The position numbers were made by a program, and so were the translations under genes. Below, piece after piece: positions 1-12,694 of a stretch of DNA of 64,000 bases (position 1 is its first letter; each line of letters begins with the position of its first letter). The notes under the pieces were generated by a model, which was not told where the DNA came from, searched no databases, and saw only the letters and a list, made by a program, of their open reading frames with translations. Source of the DNA: Muscardinus avellanarius (taxonomy: Eukaryota; Chordata; Mammalia; Rodentia; Gliridae); the NCBI GenBank assembly GCA_963383645.1, contig OY726560.1, forward strand, positions 27,106,300 through 27,170,299, given 5' to 3'.

Positions 1-243
1 TCATCAAATGCTTGGTATCAGACAAATGAAACTATTTTGTGAGATTATCATCATTAATATTGGATAAATTGCTATAAAACTAGATGTCAACCACTAAGCC
101 AAGGATGGGAAGGAGGGATGGGGAGGGAATGGGGTGGGGATCGGGTAGGGGCTAACTGGGCGATGTGTGCATGTATGTCTACAAAAGTATTTTCTTTATA
201 CCATTAAGATGTATGAATACATTGCACCAATAAAATAAAAAAA
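1..243 (+). mobile_element. L1 3' UTR end (5'-truncated)
   Basis: A G-rich stretch (about 100-160) is followed by a transition to 'ttgcaccaataaaataaaa' near 225-243. The same arrangement recurs at about 62436-62665 and, inverted, at 44590-44940. It is the 3' UTR and polyadenylation end of the local L1 family. No coding sequence is present. Confidence 0.6.
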
Positions 244-1045
244 AATTTACACTGAGATTTCATCTAACACCATGACAATTACCATAAGTTAAACAATAAC
301 AAATGCTGGTGAGGATATGGGAAGATATCTCTTCTACTCTGTTGATTACATTAAAAATTAATACAAGCACTGTGAAGATAAGTGTGGAGATTTCTCAGAA
401 AACTAGAAAGAGATCCACCATACAACACAGTTATACCATTCCTGAGTATCTTTCCAAACGTACTAAAGTCAGAACATAATAGTGATGCATGCATATCCAT
501 GTTCATAGCAGCACAATTCACAATAGCCAAATTCTGGAGTCAACTCAGGTGGCCATAAACAGATGAGTGGATTACAAAATTATGGTATACACACACAATT
601 GAATCCTACTTAACAATAAAGAAGAACAATATTACATAATTTTCAGGAAAATGGAGGAACCTGGTGAGTATTATGTTAAGTGAGATTAATCAGTCACAGA
701 GAGTAAAGGGGCCATAAAATTTTCATCATATGCAGAAGCAAGGGAGTAATCAGGACACAAGAGGGAATTTACATAATGGAGGATAAGCCCCAGCTGGACA
801 AGAAAGGTGGTGAAGGAAAGAGTGGTAGTAGTGGGGGAGGAATACTGAAGGAAACACTTCCATTGATGTTATAGACATGTGTAACATTGCCAATGCCAGT
901 CTCAGCAACATGTATAACGAAAGTAATAAGAGTAGGGAGGGAGCTTGAGTGAAACTCACTAAGTGCTGTGTGCAGGTTTTTACCTATTACTCTGATCTGA
1001 ATTATGATGTGAGACTACAATGCACCAATAAAATAATATTGAAAA
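244..1045 (+). mobile_element. L1 3' terminal fragment
   Basis: The strand reads like degenerate L1 ORF2 C-terminal and 3' UTR sequence: 'gctggtgaggatatggg', then 'gcagcacaattcacaatagcc', then a purine-rich part and the end 'atgcaccaataaaat' near 1020-1035. All frames are closed. It resembles the fragments at 4290-5575, 48056-48345 and 50290-50665. Boundaries are approximate. Confidence 0.65.
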
Positions 1046-1349
1046 AACTCGAATAGACATAAATCAAGAAATAATAGCATAGAAGTATTTTATTATAGGT
1101 TATTCATACTATTTATGTTGGAAAACAGTGTTATTTGAAAGTGTACTTTACATAGTTATAAATGTATATTGCAAACACTAACTATAGATTCCCAAAGACA
1201 GCCATAGCATTACCATGGGGATGGTGAAATGTAGCAGAGGTTATTAGTAATATAGGTAACAAATGGAAGGTATTGAACAAAAATAAGGAAGAATTGAAGG
1301 TGACCATCGGGGTAATGCTTATTTTATTTCATTTTATTCTATTCTGAAA
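1046..1349. other. Unannotated AT-rich interval
   Basis: I see no open frame of note, no clear repeat and no RNA gene here. Confidence 0.4.
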
Positions 1350-1545
1350 AGAGGGCAGTAAGCCCAGTAGGTTGGCAAACAACTACTTGGGAGGCTGGTA
1401 CAGTAGAATCACAGGTTCAAGGCTAGCCTTAGAAACTTAGCAAGACACTATTTTAGAACAAAAAAATAAATATATAAAAAGATCTTGGGGTATAGCTCAC
1501 ATGCAGAATGCCTCTAGGTTCAATTGTCAGTCTCAACCATCCAAA
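1350..1545 (+). mobile_element. Old dimeric B1/ID-type SINE
   Basis: A decayed copy: left arm with 'ttgggaggctg' and 'gaatcacaggttcaaggctagcc', A-rich linker near 1455-1480, right arm 'ggggtatagctcacatgcagaatgcc'. The divergence indicates an old insertion. Confidence 0.6.
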
Positions 1546-1585
1546 AGTAATAAATAAAAAAGAAAGAAGTAAAGAAAGGAGGGAG

Positions 1586-1588
<3 letters not shown>

Positions 1589-1649
<61 letters not shown>

Positions 1650-1662
1650 GAGAAAGAGAGGG
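1589..1662. repeat. (GA)n microsatellite
   Basis: A nearly pure AG dinucleotide run with a few interruptions, directly after the SINE tail at about 1546-1588. It probably expanded from the SINE's A/G-rich tail. The minus-strand frame across it (a Ser-Leu repeat) is an artefact. Confidence 0.95.
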
Positions 1663-3680
1663 CAGAAGCCAATAAGCTGGAGAATCTATACCAGATTACT
1701 ACTATAATTAAAATAAATAAATAATAGTCAAATCTAAAGTAAATGCCAACTCTACATAAGTATAACAGGTATTCCACAGAAAGAGAAACATTAAAATATA
1801 TGAAAAGTTCAAGTAAAAATATAAAAAGATAAATGGAAGGTAAAAATTGGAATAAAATAGAAAATATTAACAAATAGAAAATATTAACAAATATGTTGGA
1901 TGTTAATTCAATCATATTTATAATCAAATCACTTTGAATGAAAATAGTTAAGATGTATAATTAAATACAAAAATTGTTAGGGGTGATTATACAATCCCAA
2001 CTCTATGCTGCCTATAAGACATTCTCTTTAATAAGATGACATATAAATTAAAAGTAAGTGGATATATACCAAATATATACCAAATAAATATTTAACAAAA
2101 AATTAAGTGGGTATATGCAAAATATATACCAAATAAATATTTAATAAAAGGAGGTAAACATTAACAATTTTAGACATAGCCAAAACTTCAGAGCAGGAAA
2201 AGATAACAGAATGAAGCACTATGTAAGAAAAAGTTAACTCTTCAAGAAGACATAACAACACTTTGCATGTATGCCTCTAATAACAGATGCATAACATGTA
2301 TGTATTTAAATATGTGAGTCAAAATGTATGTAAATACAAGGAAAATAGATAATCCACTATTACAGTTGAAGTCTCTAATGCTTATTTTTGAAAAATGAAC
2401 AAGTCTAGCAGGTAGAAAGTCAGTGACATCATCAATTAAATAGATAGATTGGAAACCTTCAGAGTATTTAATGAACAACAGAAGAAAACATCACTCGTAA
2501 GCTCTCACGAAATATTTAACAAAATAGACTACATTCTAGATCCCAAGAAACATCTTATATTTAAAAAAATCATATAATGTTTGTGGTCAGACCACAATGG
2601 AATTGGGCTAAAAATCAATAACAGAAAGATTGTTATGAAATCTCAAATTCTAAGTAACACATGGAATAAAGAAGAAATGAAAGTTAGAGTAGAAATAATA
2701 CAAACTGAACATAAGATATCAACAGCAAAAACCAACAAATCCAAAATTTAGTTATTTCAAAAACTCAGTGAAATCATGCCTTTAACCAGAGAGAGTTAGA
2801 AGAAATTAGATTTTTAAAAGAAAGTTCTATATTATACTAAGACTTAATACATTTAATTATATTAGTCAAATTTGCATAGCTAATGCATATTGTTGAGAAA
2901 GTATCATCTCCAGTTAAAAGATATTGAGTAAAAAAGAAGAAAAAAGAGAGAGATGAAAAAAAGTATGGGAGTTAAAAACACAACAAAATATTTTATACTG
3001 ACATATGAACACTTAGTAGCACATATTATATGTTTCCAGAAATTGCATGCCAGTTGGTTTACGTGTTTCTTCCCTTATCCTGCAATCTTCCAATTTACCT
3101 CCTATTTCTATGAGTTTTTACACATTTAAGGGAGCTCCTATATAAGATAATACGACTCTAAAATGTAGGCATAAATAAAGTGAAATAATGTTATTTCCTG
3201 GTACATATCATCACTTTGGCATTTTGCAGGGTATCAACTTGTGGATATCTAGGTGTCTCCTTAGTTTATGGATGAGAAACAAATGTAGTTGTAGATGGTA
3301 AATATGGAAATGATGATCATGAAATTAATATCTGTATATTCAAAATATAATCTGGCTAGAGCTGGAAGAAGTACTTAACTCACTTCTGAATCTAATATAA
3401 TTACAGGCTATTTTACATTCTTTTCTTAAGGGAAAAATTGAATGTTCATGCATTTGTAAGGCATAGAAAATTTAGATTTAAAAATGAGTATAAAGTAGAA
3501 AATCAATAATATCCCTGGGGCTCAGGGAATACTTAATTTTCTTATACTGAAAGTATAGTGGAATTGAAAGATAGAAGAACCTTTTCTCTATTAGACTCTA
3601 ATAATAATAGTAATAATTTCAATACCTAACTTTTATTCAGCATTTCAGTCTGTGCACCATAATTATTACTATTATTAATT
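1663..3680. other. AT-rich interval with an L1-like relic
   Basis: About 2490-2830 on the + strand resembles a decayed internal L1 segment ('gaccacaatggaattgggct', 'aaatcaataacagaaagatt'). The rest shows no gene or recognisable repeat. Short duplicated phrases such as 'aaatatataccaaataaatattta' occur near 2065-2145. Confidence 0.4.
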
Positions 3681-3876
3681 TTTTTGCAGATCTGGGGATA
3701 GAACCCAGGGGCATTTGACCTCTGAGCTACACCCCCTGCCCTATTTTTTATTTTGAAACAGGGTCTCACTAAATTGCGGAGGGCCTCACTAAGCTGAGGC
3801 TGTCCACAAACCGCGACCCTCTGGTCTCAGCCTCCAAAATGCTGGGATTATAAGCTTGTGCCACCACGCTTGGCAC
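3681..3876 (-). mobile_element. Dimeric B1/ID-type SINE (family A)
   Basis: Read on the minus strand, the copy has the left-arm box (complement of 'cctccaaaatgctgggatta'), an A-rich linker and the ID-like right arm (complement of 'gacctctgagctacaccccc'). No clear target duplication was identified. Confidence 0.8.
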
Positions 3877-4189
3877 CATAATTACTTTATATGCATTATC
3901 TCACTAATAATTTTTCTATTTTCCATATAAATAAAATGAGGTTTTAAAAAGTGGAAATATTTTCAAAATTTTAAATAACTATTAAATGACCAAGGAGAAT
4001 TATCTTTGCCATAGATTTTCCTCATTTTGAGAAGGTTTACAGTTATGTAGAATATAGTATGTTAAGAACCCAGATAAACCAGGATTTAAAGAGCAAGAGA
4101 GGGAGAATAGTCTTAAGAAATAGTGATCTAGACACTGTATTAAGAAGGAACATCAATAACCACTCACCTCTCAAATTGTTAATTAAAAG
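3877..4189. other. Unannotated AT-rich interval
   Basis: No gene, RNA or recognisable repeat was seen. Confidence 0.4.
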
Positions 4190-4275
4190 AAACTATTGTG
4201 GTATGTGAAATAAATTCCCCTCAAAGAATATTCATGTTCTGATGTTCAGAACCTGTGTTTGCTTATTTGCATAGC
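4190..4275 (+). mobile_element. MLT1-like LTR, 5' part
   Basis: It begins like the MLT1 group of mammalian MaLR LTRs ('gtgaaataaattcccctcaaag', then 'ttctgatgttcagaacctgt'). The remainder appears at about 5576-5985, after an L1 insertion. Identification is from memory of the consensus style. Confidence 0.5.
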
Positions 4276-4289
4276 ACAAAAATGCCCCC

Positions 4290-5575
4290 AAAGATCAATT
4301 GACAAAAATAAGATGAAATGGGCTGGTGTCAAATTATGAAGCTTCTGTGCAGCAAAGGAAACCTCAAGAGTCTAAAGATACATCCTACAAAATGAGACGT
4401 CTTTGACAGCTACTTTTCTGGTAGAGGACTCATATCTAGAATATACAGAGAACTCAAGAATCCTAACACACATACCAAAAAGTAACGGCCAATTGATCTC
4501 AAAAGAAACTTCTCAAAAGAAAAAAAATACAGCCAGGCATTGTGGCATGCTTTAATCTCAGTATTTGGAAGGCTAAGATAGGAGAATCACAGGCTCATGG
4601 CCATCCTCAACAACTTAGTGAGGTACTCTGCAATTAAGTGACATGGTTTCTTAAAATAAAAAATAAAATAAGGCTGAGATAGAGCTCAGAGGTAGAATGC
4701 CTCTGGGTTCAATCTCTAGCACCACATATATACACAAAAAGAAAGAAATCCACATGGTCAATAAATACATGAAAAATGTTCAACATTATTAGCAAATAAT
4801 AAATGCAAATGAAAACTACACAGAAATTCTATCAACTCCAGTTTGAATGGCAATTATCAAAAATAAAAATAATAATAAAATGCTGACAAAGATGTGGTGA
4901 AATAGAAACTCTTATACAATATTAGTTGACTTTCAAATTAGTCCAGCTGCAATGGAGATCAGTGTGAAGGGTTCTCAAAAGACTAGGAATGGAACCACTC
5001 TATGACTCATCTATACCACTCTTGAGCATTTTTCCAAAGAAATTAAAATCAGAATATTATAGTGATGCATGCATATTCACATTTATAGTATAGTAGCACA
5101 ATTCACAAAAGGGAAGTTATGGAACCAGCCTATGATTTCATCAACAGATGAAAGGATAAGTAACTGTGATATATTCATACAATGGAATTTTACTCACCCA
5201 TTTGCAGAAAAATTGATCGAACTAAACAACATTATGTGAAACAAGGTTAATTAGTCTCAAAAATTGAAAAACTAGAGCTTACCTCCTATATGTGAAAGCT
5301 AGAGAGAAATTGGGAAACAACTTTAGGTAAATGAGAATAAATTCTAGTAGAATATTGGAAGGGGCTTTAGGGAGGGAGGGAAGAAGACTTCATGAAGGAA
5401 ACAGTTAAATAATGATAGTTAAATGTATGAAATTATCAATATCAGTAATATGTAAGGGAAGGCGGAGAGAAAAAGGTGGGATCCAAAGGGAAACAGGCCA
5501 ATTGTGTGCAAGTATGTTTCTACCACTCAGAACCTCAATATGGTATGCAATCACAATTCACCAATAAAAACATAC
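4290..5575 (+). mobile_element. L1 3' fragment inserted in an MLT1-like LTR
   Basis: ORF2 C-terminal-like sequence starts near 4290 ('gcttctgtgcagcaaaggaaa', 'atgagacgtctttgac', 'ctcatatctagaatatacag'). It continues through 'gcacaattcacaaaa' near 5096 and ends with a G-rich part and 'caattcaccaataaaaaca' at 5570. It contains a younger SINE at 4529-4728. Every frame is closed. Confidence 0.65.
4529..4728 (+). mobile_element. Dimeric B1/ID-type SINE nested in L1
   Basis: Left arm 'gccaggcattgtggcatgct', linker of A-rich triplets at about 4660-4672, right arm 'agctcagaggtagaatgcc'. It interrupts the L1, so it inserted later. Confidence 0.75.
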
Positions 5576-5985
5576 TAGAAATGAATTTTAACATAGAGAA
5601 TTTTTTCTGGATTTTCAGGTGGGCACAGAATAATCACAATGGTCCTTGCTGTTGAAAGAGAGAGGGGGAAAGCTTAGAGTGAGAGAAAGATTTAAAGGGA
5701 TTGCAGTGTTGGATTGAGTATGGGGTCACAGAAAGCAGAACCAAGCCTATTCATCTAGGAAGACAGGTGGTCTCGAGAAGCTGAAAAAGGAAAGACTGGA
5801 TTTATCTGAGGCTTGAAGAAAGGAATACAGTCCTGCCACCAAATTCAGACTAGCTTAATAATCTTATTTCAGGCCTTATATAATCTTATTCCAGAAATGT
5901 AAGATGACAAATATGTGTTGTTTTAAGCCACTATATCTGTGATGATTCCTTACAACAACAACAGAAAACTAATAAATCCAGTGTC
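5576..5985 (+). mobile_element. MLT1-like LTR, 3' part
   Basis: It ends in the typical MaLR fashion: 'tgttgttttaagccacta' near 5917 and 'acaacagaaaactaata' near 5960. It continues the fragment at 4190-4275 in the same orientation. Confidence 0.5.
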
Positions 5986-7686
5986 TGTCAAGATTAATAG
6001 CACAAAAGAACATTGGGCATTTATAGAAGTACCTATGAAGGGCAAACGCTAATAATAAATAATAGGTATAATTTATTGAACATATACTATATATAAGCCA
6101 TTTATGTTTATATCAAGGCATTAGTAAAGGCACCAAAATTAATACTACTTCAGTGAAGATAAAACAGCTGTATTAAATTAAGTTTATGTCCAAGAGACAG
6201 AAAATAGGTGGTAAAACTAAGTAACAGTGAGAAAGATTTAGGTACTCAGAACAGAAACCCAGAATGTTGATGTCATTGAATTAGGGGGCATCTATCATGT
6301 ATATACATAACTTTCTTAATATTCTACAATATGCATATACAGTCAAAATGTCATTGCACAGAGTTGGTAAAAAATAACTGTACGAAGTGTTCTGTTACTG
6401 ATTTTTTAAATGTGGAATACATATTAAATTATTTGAAAGCATAATCACAAAACTCTAAAAAGTTTAAGTTAGTTTAAAAATGCTTAAAATTTACTGAAAT
6501 TCTTAGGAAAATGCTACCTTTTGCAGCAATTCAAAATTTACACTGCCTTTGATGTTAAAAGAAAGAATATTTGCATTCTACACTTACATTTCCCTTATTA
6601 GCAGGATTTTATCCTTGTTAGCATAAATTTGGGGTAGAAAAGCAAATGATTCTATAGCTTTGTGATATTTTGGTATATAGATTGTATGGCTTTTAGAAGC
6701 TAATGGTTTGAGTTATTCCTAGAAAAATACAAAGGTAGAAATAACTTGAACTGTAATGAGGTTTTTCACTCACATATATCTGAAGTTAAGAAATGTTTGG
6801 AATGTTATTTAAAGTCATGAAAGGGTATGAATAGAGAAGGTTTAAATCTCTTTTTTGGTGGACAATAGAGTTAAGATTAAGAAATTAAAGGACTTGGATT
6901 CTGACCATTAAATAACTAATGCTATATTTAGTAGATAGGTTGCTGCAGGATACTTTGAAGAAGAACAAAGCTTAAGAATAAAGCATTAATTAGCAAGCTT
7001 TTGTAATAGGGAAAGCAAGATATTCTGACAATAGCAACAAGTAGAAAAGGTGATACACCAAAGAAAAGAACATTCTAAAATGTGTGAGGTTTGTGAAAGA
7101 AATGTTAACCTCTGCACAACTTTAAATTTGAGGAAGTAGAAAATAAATGTGGAGTTTTAGGAACAATTAAAGATAGGAATACTATGACAAGAACAATTAT
7201 GGGTTGAGAGAAGTGTGTTAACAATAGTAAAAATAGAAAAGTAATCAATCATTTCAATATTGTGAAATTCACTGAATACCAGCAGGCTCTATTTTACTTC
7301 ACCCTTACTCATTCTGGCTCATCTTCAAACCTTTTCCTTACTTGGCTTATATTTTGATACTTTTGTTTCTTCATAGAGCTCTTTTTAAAAAAAAATTTGT
7401 TTAATTTTACTTTCATCATGTTATATTAAATGTGTATGACCTATATTACATGGCATATATGCATAAAACATACATTAGGCAAATATGAACATATAAAAGT
7501 TTAAAATAAGCACAATGATCTTCATGTATGCAATACCTATCTTTTATAAGTCAGCTCACAGCCAATCTTATCTTATAAGATACTCTATATTTCTTGAAAA
7601 TATTATGTTAATCTCATATGACATATCAAATAGCATTTAATCTTTATTTCTAAAAAAAGTTTATTAAAAATGGTAAACCATTCAGA
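5986..7686. other. Unannotated AT-rich interval
   Basis: About 1.7 kb without a convincing gene or repeat on either strand. Only short, random-looking open frames are present. Confidence 0.4.
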
Positions 7687-7702
7687 CATATATAAATTAT
7701 TT

Positions 7703-7907
7703 TTATTTATTTTATTTATTTTTTTGGAGGGGTACTCAGGTTCCTGGAAGCCCTTCTACCTCCGGGCTACACTTACAGACCTATTTTTATATGTTTATTT
7801 GGAAACAGGGTCTCTTAAGCCAGCGTGGCTAGCTTCGAACCTGCGCGATCCTCCTGTCTCCGCCTCCCAAGCGCAGGGATTACAAGCGTGCGCCACCATG
7901 CCTGGCT
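7703..7907 (-). mobile_element. SINE family B with 16-bp TSD
   Basis: This is the younger-looking subfamily, whose right arm carries the complement of 'ggttcctggaagcccttcta'. It is flanked by the direct repeat 'catatataaattattt' at 7687-7702 and 7908-7923. Open frames across it are repeat-derived. Confidence 0.9.
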
Positions 7908-7923
7908 CATATATAAATTATTT

Positions 7924-9172
7924 AACAGAAAAATCATTTTTCAGTATCCAAATTCCCAATTATCCCACAAATGTTATTTAAAAATTACAAAAAATTTGCT
8001 TAAAGGTAGAATCCAAAAGGCTCATAGTTTATGACCAGTTGGAGTATTTGAGGCTCTTTTAACCTATAGGATTTCTGCTCTGTATTTTCTCTACATCACC
8101 AACCCAGGCCAGCAATTAATTAGGAGAAGTAATTGAAATTTGTCATTAGCATTGCCCACATGCTGAAGTTTTCTGATAGCATCCTCTAGAGTGTATATGT
8201 TTTATAAATGGGTGGTTGATGTAGACACATGGTCAGTGTCAGCTTAGACTAGATGGCAAGACTGCTTCAAAAGTTAGGCCACTACTTCTTTGGCTTTTTC
8301 TGGATGCCATTCTTCCTTTTCCATGTGAATATTCTGTGCTTCTTTTTTTACCTATTTCTTATGAATGCTATGGAAAATTTGTGATCAATTTTACCTGCAA
8401 TATGGCTTCAGTAACAATGCCAAATATGTGTTGACAATTCTAATATCTCTATTCAGATTGCAGATCACTGTAGAATTAATAGCTACGACATTGTACTTTG
8501 TAATTACAGCTGTATCTTAGAATTACTATGTCTATACCTGGGTAATTCCTTTTTTAGAAATTTATTTATCATATTAATTATAAATATGAATATTTAACAT
8601 GACTTTTACATATTAAAATATTAACTTTGGGACTAGTTATGCTCTTATCCATACTGCACCAACTATTTTCTAAGTTAATTATATCTGTCAATTAATTAGT
8701 ATGAATAATTAATTTATAAAGTCAGGATACTTGTAATAGTAAATATTTGCATGCTTACTATGAAATAAATGTTCTTCCAAATATTTTACATGTACTTTTA
8801 TAAATTAAACCTTATATAAACCTTATGAAACAGAAATTCACTTTAGTTCATTGAAAGGAAGCAGAGACAAAATTGAAATAAACTGTTCAGGCAGTTTCAT
8901 TCCAGAGTACATACTTTTTATGTGTATCATGTGATATTTTAAAATAAGTAAATAGCATATGTTAAAAAAACAGTCAAATTTTGTCTGATACAAATTGACT
9001 AAATGGTTACTGATATTAACATGTTTTTATTTTAAAATTTAGTTTCTTAGCAAGGCACATAAGACCATTTGAAAACTGGTTCTTTATTTTCTTTTTAGCT
9101 TTATCTCTATCTACATAAAGCACAGCTCACTATGCACCACTCTAGTTTCTCAGTGATGCCTTGTGTGTGTTT
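7924..9172. other. Unannotated AT-rich interval
   Basis: No gene or recognisable repeat was seen. Confidence 0.4.
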
Positions 9173-9174
9173 GT

Positions 9175-9211
<37 letters not shown>
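9173..9211. repeat. (TG)n microsatellite
   Basis: A run of TG dinucleotides with one early interruption. Confidence 0.95.
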
Positions 9212-9213
<2 letters not shown>

Positions 9214-9529
9214 ACCCATGTTTGTGCTCTAGAATGCATTCTGTTCACACTTGTCCTCATCAAAGTATACTTTATTTTTAAATTTTTTGCTTAGACTCTC
9301 TCTTTAGAAAGTCTTCATAGCTCAAGGTTAAATTTGATGTTTCTCTGATTTTGTTTTATACCAAAGAAAACATGAAAGGCAATCTGCCTAAAGGAACAGA
9401 TCTCTACATCTGATTATCTGCATTTCACAGATTGACAAATTTTAATTCTATACTTACCAATCCTCCTTTAAAAGCTCTTCTAAAGGTCAGCCATCATGCC
9501 CTACTCACTAACACTAATAGTTCCTGAAT

Positions 9530-9608
9530 GCTCCTGCCTCTACCATCTTGGACTCCATCAAGATGTGTAACTACAATCCAACAATAAAAATTAAAAAAAA
9601 ATAAAAAT
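9530..9608 (+). mobile_element. L1 3' tail remnant
   Basis: The phrase 'accatcttggactccatcaa' followed by 'tacaatccaacaataaaaa' and an A-rich tail matches the terminal part of the other L1 ends in this window (compare 62600-62665). Confidence 0.5.
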
Positions 9609-10160
9609 ACATAGTTTACTCTTAATAGGCATAAAACATTTTACTTGGTGACTATAAGTTTCAAAAATAGAACTGGAAAATTATGTTAGGTTTAATTAAT
9701 AAGAATGCTTATTTTATAAAACCATAGATGTATTAAATTTTAAAGTTTAAGAAAGCTTATACCTAAGTAAAGCAATTAGTAGGTAAATTGATGCAATTTG
9801 CACTCTGATGTGCACCTAATGTAATATTCTTTATTTTATCTAATAGAAAAAAGGTATATTGGGTGCTTCTGTGATTCATAGTTGGGCTAATTTTACTTAA
9901 AAATATAACCTACCTAATAAAATATATCCTAAATATAGTCTTTAGAATAGGATTCTTAGGCCCTTAGAAATTCTGTTCCAAATAATTTATTTAGCATTGC
10001 TTTGGTAAATTAATTATTTAAGAATATTTTTCTATTAAAAGTATCTACTTACAAAATTAAAAACACACATATATTAAGGAGAAAGGAGAACAATAGCATT
10101 TACATTGGTTGATATCCTTTGATTCTTCTAATAGTCCTCTTTTCCTTTCTTTTCCATGAC
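9609..10160. other. Unannotated AT-rich interval
   Basis: No gene or recognisable repeat was seen. Confidence 0.4.
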
Positions 10161-10166
10161 ATGACC

Positions 10167-10614
10167 TGATGGGGTGTGTCTATACAGCGCCTAAGAAGAT
10201 TCGGCCTGAGTGGCCTACACTAAGGCAAAACTTTAAGTAAAGTGATGCAGCAAAAAACGGTCAAGATGGCGCCTGGAGGAAGCTAGGAAGGCGTGGTTTC
10301 CCCATTCACTATGGGTGGGGAGACTGAGCGGTTTTTCCCTTTCTACCTTTAAAGGAGCTTTCCGCACACATGAATGGCTCATGTACTGGCCTGGGATTGG
10401 CTGTAAACTACGTGCTAGTGATCTTTATCCCGGATAGGCTAGGCTATTCCTCATGGAAATTCCCCTCGTGGCTTGGTACTATATAAAGAACTGCTTGGAG
10501 AGAAATGGAGGAGATCCTGCTTGACTTGACTCCTGGCTCGTGGGTTTGTGTTCGAGTTGTCCGGTACTCACCATCTCGCCAAGCTCCGCCAGCTGTCGGG
10601 CCGGATTCCCGACA
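10167..10614 (+). mobile_element. Solo ERV2-type LTR (448 bp)
   Basis: It begins TG and ends CA, and is flanked by the 6-bp direct repeat 'atgacc' (10161-10166 and 10615-10620), the length produced by ERV2/ERVK integrases. It holds a 'caagatggcgcc' box, like one in the provirus LTR, and a TATA box ('actatataaag') near 10479, which gives the orientation. Its last ~100 bp resemble those of the LTR at 50996-51477 ('gagatcctgcttgac', 'ggtactca'). No internal sequence remains, so it is a recombination product. Confidence 0.85.
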
Positions 10615-10620
10615 ATGACC

Positions 10621-10912
10621 TTCCAGTTTTTTTATATTATTTCTACTAGTTAATTTCCAGTTCCTTTATAGGCTTTACTTCTCCTAAGTGAACAGGTAGA
10701 CATATTCTCCCTGAATGTCTTTGATTCTTTTGCCATTTGATTTTAACAATAGAATTTCACTGAAGTATAAATATATACTGACAATTTTAAAACTTATAAT
10801 TGAAACTTTAAAATGTGACCATGCATATTAATTTAAAAAAATTAATGCCTAATGTTGACAGTTGGAAAGTAGAAATGAATGAAAAAAATATCAGTGATAA
10901 TTTTTAAGTATA
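10621..10912. other. Unannotated interval
   Basis: AT-rich, with no gene or repeat recognised. Confidence 0.4.
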
Positions 10913-10927
10913 GAAAAGGAAGTATAA

Positions 10928-11168
10928 ACCGGGCGTGGTGGCGTAGGCTTGTAATCCCAGCATTTGGGAGGCTGAGACCTGAGGAACACAGTTCGTGAAC
11001 AGCCTCAGTTACTTAGTGAGGCCCGCCCTCTGCAACTCAGTTAAGACCCGGTTTCAAAATAAAGAATTAAAAATAGGGCAGGGGGTGTAGCTCGGAGGTT
11101 GAATGCCCCTGGGTTCCATCCCCAGACCCACAAAAAAAAAAAAAAAAAAAAAAAAAGAGAGAGAGAGA
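10928..11168 (+). mobile_element. Complete dimeric SINE (family A) with 15-bp TSD
   Basis: This is a good reference copy. The left arm starts 'ccgggcgtggtggcgta', with a 7SL/B1-like body. A linker near 11055-11072 leads to the ID-like right arm 'gggggtgtagctcggaggtt' and a poly-A/GA tail. The direct repeat 'gaaaaggaagtataa' lies at 10913-10927 and 11169-11183. Confidence 0.92.
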
Positions 11169-11183
11169 GAAAAGGAAGTATAA

Positions 11184-12648
11184 GCATATCTACATAAATA
11201 TCACAAGTAAAGATCAAAATTGTTCAAATAAAACTCCCCATTTGAAGACTCAGAATAAATGCTAGGAATACATACGAAGAGAGGAAAGAAAAAGTACTAT
11301 TGTTAGGTCAGGGCAGAAAAGTTTAGAAGGGAAATAGTCACTAAAGTTGAACGATATAAATTCAACTTCTGTAACTGCCTCTAATTCCAGGGGTCTTTAG
11401 AGTTAACTTTAAGTCAGTTGATTTTAGTAGTTCCTAAGCTGTGGACTCAAGACCCTTGTGAAAGTAGGACAGAGAAAAAAGAGAAAGGACCTTCATACTG
11501 CTAATCATTATAGATGCTTAACATGCTCGTTCATTAATAAGTATTTATGTCTGTGCTCCGAATGCTGACACTGGAGTATCCTGGGGACAAAGTCATCATC
11601 ATATGATGTCCCTACTCTTGTGTAAAAAAACAGCTTGCTCACTTTTCTCTGGAAAGTAATAGAAAGTCAAGAGTTCAATGAGGGCTTATGAATTTGCAAC
11701 ATTTTCTAGTCCAGACAAAGATGTAAACTTTCTATTATCTTTTATTATGAACAGGAAGTGGAAGATAATCTAAGGGTTTGACAAAGTATTTTATGCCTCA
11801 ACAGATGATATTAGCTTGAAATTTTAAACTTTTTCTCTCATTATCCCCCTCTCCAAATACCCTCATATGCTGTAATATTTTCTATAATGTTTGCTTTTGT
11901 ATAATAAATGAGCTAAGTAAAAAAATTCTATGGAAAATTTTCCTCAATTTTACCCTAAATTTTATTTAGTAATTACACAATTTTCTGTATAAATAATTAT
12001 GCTTTGTTGAATGTATATTATAGCCTTCATATGCCCTTTTTATATCAAACTGTATGTAAATAAAAAAGAAAAAGAAAACCAGCACTGTGCACTCATATTC
12101 TTGTCCAGGTGGTAGACAGCTCTACTGTTTGTAGTGGATTTATGGCTGCTTTATGATGTCTAGATGCAGATGTTCTCAGCATGTTATCTGATCTGGATTT
12201 TCTATAACTTTTGCCACAAAATGAATGACCTAAAATATGAAAAAGGTTTTATCTGAGAGAGAAATTTTTGAGACCTTTGCCAGTTGATGAAACAGAATCA
12301 TTTGAAAAAATACAGTACCAGAAAGATTTTTAGGAGTGCTGTCACATTTTAATATCACAGGGTTACATAATCATTGTATTCTCTAATGCCTGACAGAAAA
12401 GAATAGTTGGGAAATAATGAGTGAATCCAATTGCTTATTTTCTCCGGCTGAGAGCAGCTCTGCCAAGTCTAAGCTGTGCCCTTACTGTTCATTCATCAGA
12501 TAAATTAAAACCTTTTTGCATTGCCTTGATTACTTGACAAGCTGAGGATCTACCTTTTGTGCTGTACTGTTATAAATAGAACTGTTTCTCCCAGTTTACC
12601 TTTTGGTACTCTTAGTTTCATCCACATTTACATACTAAACTTTTCTTA

Positions 12649-12650
<2 letters not shown>
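11184..12650. other. Unannotated AT-rich interval
   Basis: No gene recognised. About 12420-12550 is less AT-rich and not repeat-like ('tttctccggctgagagcagc'); it could be conserved noncoding DNA, but nothing here proves it. Confidence 0.35.

Positions 12651-12691
<41 letters not shown>
12651..12691. repeat. (CA)n microsatellite
   Basis: A pure CA run of about 20 copies. The open frame through it (poly His-Thr) is an artefact. Confidence 0.95.

Positions 12692-12694
<3 letters not shown>

Noticed and set aside
1520..1927. 135-codon minus-strand open frame
   Set aside because: It runs through the (GA)n microsatellite and AT-rich DNA, and its Ser-Leu repeat is an artefact.
10167..10614. Possible promoter CpG island of a host gene
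   Set aside because: The CpG-richer stretch with a TATA box is fully explained as a solo LTR with TG...CA ends and a 6-bp TSD.
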